Shown here one piece after another: positions 6,418 through 9,795 of a stretch of 9,795 nucleotides of DNA; the stretch's first letter is position 1; every line of letters begins with the position of its first letter. This DNA is from Burkholderiales bacterium (lineage in GTDB: Bacteria > Pseudomonadota > Gammaproteobacteria > Burkholderiales > Burkholderiaceae_C), in assembly GCA_005789685.1 (NCBI GenBank), contig SXXD01000196.1, positions 1-9,795 of the forward strand. Direction: 5' to 3'. The notes under the pieces are model-generated. The model made no database searches, was not told the DNA's origin, and saw only the letters and a list, made by a program, of their open reading frames with translations. A program made the translations under genes and the position numbers.

Positions 6418-7064
6418 GCCTTGCTCTTCATGCGGGACATGAAGAGTTCGTTGTTGGCTTTGCGATCGGCTTGCACGCGTTGCATGCTAGGGCGCTCAGA
6501 CCACATCTTCATGTAATCCTTGACGGGCAAGTCGGCCAAAAAATCTCTGCCGTAAATGGTTTTGGTCGCTGCAGTGATCACAGGTAAATGAACTGCGGCG
6601 GTGCAATCTGCAATGCTCAATTCAGTGCCGCCAATGTAGGGTTTGAACAGTGCCAATTTTGCAAACGCGGCCACATTTTTCTCAAGTTGAGCGCCGATTT
6701 TTTCCTTGACAGTGTCGCTGACCTTGCCGCCAAAGAAGGCTTCACCGTACAAGTTGCGCGCCACCAATTCCAAGTGCAAATCTAAGAAGACCACCAGCTC
6801 CCGCGCTTTGGCGGCTGCGAAGGCGTCTTCGGGGATGAGAGGGTGATCAGGGTACTGTTGCTCGATGTACTCCACCATGACCGCCGATTCACAAACCGAG
6901 CCTTGCGCAGTTTTCAAATAGGGCACTTTGCCAAGTGGGCTGGCCATGGGGTCGGTTTCTCCTACCCATGTCAACTCCTCTTCAAAGGCAAGGCCTTTTT
7001 CTAGCAGTACCAATTTAACTTTGTTGTGATAGTTGCTGGCGCCAAAGCCGCAGAGTGTCAGCAT
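6414..7064 (-). CDS. Glutathione S-transferase family protein
   Basis: A 216-residue soluble protein with the two-domain GST layout. The N-terminal thioredoxin-like domain (about 1-77) has [20 protein letters not shown] (4-23) with S10/N11 where the catalytic Ser/Cys/Tyr usually sits. It also has LGKVPYL with the cis-proline P48 and the glutathione gamma-glutamyl contact E59-S60 in [15 protein letters not shown]. The C-terminal helical domain (about 85-210) has LSIADCTAA (149-157) with the conserved N-capping aspartate D153. GSTs conjugate or isomerise substrates with glutathione; the substrate is unknown. It lacks the SSCSYRVRIAL signature of maleylacetoacetate isomerase, so proximity to the FAH gene is not good evidence for that activity. 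The frame is open up to 7178, but AGGAAG (7077-7072) seven bases before the ATG at 7064 and the family N-terminus MLTLCGF fix the start. It is convergent with the crotonase gene and divergent from phaM. Confidence 0.88.
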   Translation of the reverse strand: MLTLCGFGASNYHNKVKLVLLEKGLAFEEELTWVGETDPMASPLGKVPYLKTAQGSVCESAVMVEYIEQQYPDHPLIPEDAFAAAKARELVVFLDLHLELVARNLYGEAFFGGKVSDTVKEKIGAQLEKNVAAFAKLALFKPYIGGTELSIADCTAAVHLPVITAATKTIYGRDFLADLPVKDYMKMWSERPSMQRVQADRKANNELFMSRMKSKA

Positions 7065-7071
7065 GTCGTGT

Positions 7072-7077
7072 CTTCCT
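7072..7077 (-). promoter_or_regulatory. Ribosome binding site of the GST gene
   Basis: On the minus strand AGGAAG lies seven bases before the ATG at 7064. It argues against the longer upstream extension of this frame to 7178. Confidence 0.6.
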
Positions 7078-7082
7078 ATTTG

Positions 7083-7111
7083 GATCAAAGAAAAGAGCTT
7101 AGCCTTTGATC
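7083..7111. promoter_or_regulatory. Perfect 8-bp inverted repeat, candidate operator or leader hairpin
   Basis: GATCAAAG (7083-7090) and CTTTGATC (7104-7111) are perfect inverted copies separated by 13 bases, so the half-sites are 21 bp centre to centre. They sit in the 125-base region between the divergent GST and phaM starts, 19 bases upstream of the GST ATG. This could be a dimeric-regulator operator covering the GST promoter or a stem in the GST leader. No regulator gene is adjacent. No convincing promoter for either gene was found in this region. Confidence 0.4.
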
Positions 7112-7178
7112 GTTCCTTGCTGCGTCGCGCAGTTGACGCGGGGCTGTATGCGTTAAGCTTGCGCTTGACACACACCAC

Positions 7179-7184
7179 AAGGAG
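7179..7184 (+). promoter_or_regulatory. Ribosome binding site of phaM
   Basis: AAGGAG, a near-perfect anti-16S match, lies five bases before the ATG at 7190. It would also serve the coupled FIST gene, which has no ribosome site of its own. Confidence 0.75.
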
Positions 7185-7189
7185 CCCTC

Positions 7190-7852
7190 ATGAGCGATAC
7201 CTCAGCTTTCGGATTTGGAAAATTCGTACCCGGCTTTGATTTTTTGCAAAACTTAGGGCAAGCCGCAAATCCCGGCGCCAAAGGATCACCCCAAGGCATG
7301 CCCAACATGGCCAGTTGGGTCGCACCAACCTTGAGTGTTGAAGAGCTCGACAAACGCATTCAAGAACTCAAAACGGTTCAATTTTGGTTGGAGCAAAACA
7401 CCAATGCCCTCAAGGCCACCATTCAGGCTTTAGAGGTCCAAAAAATGACTTTGTCCACCTTGCAGGGCATGAATGTGAACATGTCCGAGCTGGCCAAGGC
7501 CTTCACAGCCAAAATGCCAGACCTTCAGCCAAAAGATACGGCCAAGTCCGAGGAAACGCACCGTGCTGCGGGCTCAAGCGATCAGGCCAAAGCAAGTCCG
7601 GAAGGCACCGCCACTCAAGGACCCGCAGTAGACCCCATGCAGTGGTGGGGCTCACTCACACAACAATTTCAAAACATTGCGGCTGCGGCTGTGAAAGATG
7701 TAGCGGCCAAAGCCATGAAAGACGGCCCCAAAACCAGTCAGAAAAGGGCAGCATCAAGCAAAACTCGAAAGCCTAGTGCCAGCACCACTCGATCTGCTTC
7801 AACGCGTTCAAGTTCTGCGCGCCCATCGCGCGCCAAAAAACCAGTCCCATGA
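7190..7852 (+). CDS. phaM: PhaM-family polyhydroxyalkanoate granule regulatory protein
   Basis: A 220-residue soluble protein. Its N-terminus (FGFGKFVPGFDFLQNLG, 7-23) and central block (APTLSVEELDKRIQELKTVQ, 45-64, then WLEQNTNALKATIQALEVQK, 66-85) match my recollection of Ralstonia PhaM. The central block is helical and probably coiled-coil. DPMQWWGSLTQQFQNIAA (148-165) is a second conserved block. The tail (about 181-220) has 12 Lys/Arg, many Ser/Thr/Pro/Ala and no acidic residue, as expected for DNA binding. PhaM in Ralstonia activates the PHA synthase PhaC and tethers PHA granules to the nucleoid; the same role is inferred here. The tail is richer in Ser/Thr/Arg than the PAKKA-type repeats of Ralstonia. 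The start is set by AAGGAG five bases upstream. The stop TGA overlaps the ATG of the FIST gene (ATGA). No PHA synthase gene is in the window. Confidence 0.85.
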   Translation: MSDTSAFGFGKFVPGFDFLQNLGQAANPGAKGSPQGMPNMASWVAPTLSVEELDKRIQELKTVQFWLEQNTNALKATIQALEVQKMTLSTLQGMNVNMSELAKAFTAKMPDLQPKDTAKSEETHRAAGSSDQAKASPEGTATQGPAVDPMQWWGSLTQQFQNIAAAAVKDVAAKAMKDGPKTSQKRAASSKTRKPSASTTRSASTRSSSARPSRAKKPVP

Positions 7853-9099
7853 ATTTATTTCCCTTTGGACACGCCACGCACCCGCAGTGGCAAATGGCCG
7901 CCGGTTTGGTCATTGCGCAATTGCGCGCCCAAATGACATTGCCCGGCCATGCACCCCATCCGCGTCTAGGATTGTTGTACATCACCGACGCGTATGCCAA
8001 CGAAGCCGAAGACATCTTGGCGCACTTTAGAGAAGAGTTGCCCATGGTTCAAGATTGGGCAGGCACCGTGGGTGTGGGGGTGGCGGCCAACAACGCAGAA
8101 TATTTTGACGAACCGGGCATGGCCTTGATGCTGTGCGATTTACCCGCCGATCAATACCGAGTGTTTTCGGGTGCACAACCCTTGCCGCCTCAGTTCAAGG
8201 CCCACAGCGCCTTGGTGCATGCAGATCCGCAAACGCCGGACTTGGCCGAGTTGATTGCCGAAATGGCGGGTCGCACGCAGTCGGGGTATTTGTTTGGCGG
8301 CTTAACGGCCAGTCGAAACCAAGCTGTGCAGTTTGCTTGGCAGAATTCAGCCGAGCCCAAGCAGGGTGTTTTGACGGGTGGCTTAAGCGGCGTCGCTTGG
8401 TCTCCTGAGGTGCAAATTTTGTCGCGCGTCACGCAAGGCTGCGCACCGATCAGCAAAGAGCGAGAGATCACGGAAGCCGAAGGGCATGTGGTTTACAAAC
8501 TCGATGGCTTGCCAGCATTGGATGTGCTCATGGCCGATTTGAATGTGTCCTTGTCAGAGCCACAAGCCGCTTTGAAAGCAGTGCGAAGCACCTTGGTGGG
8601 GCTCACGTCTGCCGGTCAACAAGGGGTTGGCAGAACAGGCGGCTTAGGTGCCGATGTCAGAGTGCGGCACATCGTTGGACTCGACCCTGCACGCCAAGGC
8701 GTGGCCATTGCAGACCATGTGCAAGCGGGCCAGAAATTGGCTTTTTGTCAGATGAGTTTGCAAGCGGCCAAGTCAGACCTTCGGCGCATCTGCGCCGAAA
8801 TTCGAGAAGAGCTAGAGCCCGAAACTTTGAGTTTGGAAACTGCCAACGCGCTGGCAGCCAGTGAAGCAGAAGCGGCGCCACACCCAGCCAGGCGCATTGC
8901 GGGGGCGGTGTATGTCAGTTGCTCTGGCCGCGGTGGTCCGCACTTTGGTGGGCCCAGTGCCGAGCTTCAGTGGATTCGCCACGCTTTAGGCGATGTACCT
9001 TTGGTGGGGTTTTTTGCCAGCGGCGAAATTGCCCATCACCACTTGTATGGTTACACCGGTGTGTTGACGGTGTTCACCACACCTGCACAAGCCACTTGA
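7849..9099 (+). CDS. FIST-domain (FIST_N/FIST_C) predicted sensor protein
   Basis: A 416-residue protein with no membrane segment or signal peptide, hence probably cytosolic. The N-terminal FIST domain spans about 35-220, with GLLYITDAYANEAEDIL (41-57), GVGVAANNAEYFDEPGMALM (75-94), GGLTASRN (150-157) and GVLTGGLSGVAWS (173-185). The C-terminal FIST_C domain spans about 225-410, ending in VSCSGRGGPHFGG (356-368) and VPLVGFFASGEI (383-394), which are its signature. FIST domains are predicted to bind small ligands, possibly amino acids, in signalling proteins. This one stands alone without a kinase, GGDEF or methyl-accepting output domain, so the partner is unknown. The ATG overlaps the phaM stop (ATGA) and no ribosome site precedes it, which points to translational coupling. 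That pairing suggests a link to PHA granule or carbon-status control, by inference only. It is convergent with tgt, with 12 bases between the stops. Confidence 0.85.
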   Translation: MNLFPFGHATHPQWQMAAGLVIAQLRAQMTLPGHAPHPRLGLLYITDAYANEAEDILAHFREELPMVQDWAGTVGVGVAANNAEYFDEPGMALMLCDLPADQYRVFSGAQPLPPQFKAHSALVHADPQTPDLAELIAEMAGRTQSGYLFGGLTASRNQAVQFAWQNSAEPKQGVLTGGLSGVAWSPEVQILSRVTQGCAPISKEREITEAEGHVVYKLDGLPALDVLMADLNVSLSEPQAALKAVRSTLVGLTSAGQQGVGRTGGLGADVRVRHIVGLDPARQGVAIADHVQAGQKLAFCQMSLQAAKSDLRRICAEIREELEPETLSLETANALAASEAEAAPHPARRIAGAVYVSCSGRGGPHFGGPSAELQWIRHALGDVPLVGFFASGEIAHHHLYGYTGVLTVFTTPAQAT

Positions 9100-9111
9100 A
9101 CAAAAACAGTT

Positions 9112-9795
<684 letters not shown>

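Noticed and set aside
6414..7064. GST considered as maleylacetoacetate isomerase working with the FAH-family enzyme
   Set aside because: The zeta-class SSCSYRVRIAL signature is absent ([10 protein letters not shown] instead), and the gene lies on the opposite strand from the FAH gene.

Overview
The window looks like ordinary chromosomal DNA of a betaproteobacterium, order Burkholderiales, most likely family Comamonadaceae. This rests on protein resemblance recognised by eye: a PhaM-type polyhydroxyalkanoate granule regulator, a DUF3567 protein, a DUF3108 protein with a TonB-like layout, and Burkholderiales-style GlcD, PurU and FAH-family proteins. I cannot name the genus. Coding density is high and no gap between genes exceeds about 200 bases. 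I see no tRNA, rRNA, CRISPR array, insertion sequence, prophage or attachment site.

Layout from left to right: (1) the N-terminal part of a glycolate oxidase subunit gene (glcD, minus, running off the left edge), preceded on the same strand by purU (formyltetrahydrofolate deformylase). (2) A divergently transcribed class III omega-amino acid:pyruvate-type aminotransferase (plus). (3) A small DUF3567 gene and a membrane-anchored, proline-rich DUF3108 gene, both minus and convergent with the aminotransferase. (4) A plus-strand pair, a fumarylacetoacetate hydrolase (FAH) family enzyme and a crotonase-superfamily protein. (5) A minus-strand glutathione S-transferase whose stop codon overlaps that of the crotonase. 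(6) A divergent plus-strand pair, phaM followed by a FIST-domain gene, joined by an ATGA stop/start overlap. (7) The C-terminal part of tgt (queuine tRNA-ribosyltransferase, minus), entering from the right edge and convergent with the FIST gene.

Functionally this is mainly central and accessory carbon metabolism: glycolate oxidation, one-carbon balance, amine/beta-amino acid transamination, cleavage of an FAH-type substrate and CoA-ester chemistry. It also holds PHA granule regulation, a predicted ligand-sensing FIST protein and a tRNA modification enzyme. I did not find a clearly new multi-gene system. The points most worth a second look are: the crotonase, which lacks both canonical catalytic glutamates at the aligned positions; the translationally coupled phaM-FIST pair; an insertion of about 13 residues in the zinc-binding region of Tgt; and a clean 8-bp inverted repeat in the GST/phaM divergent region.
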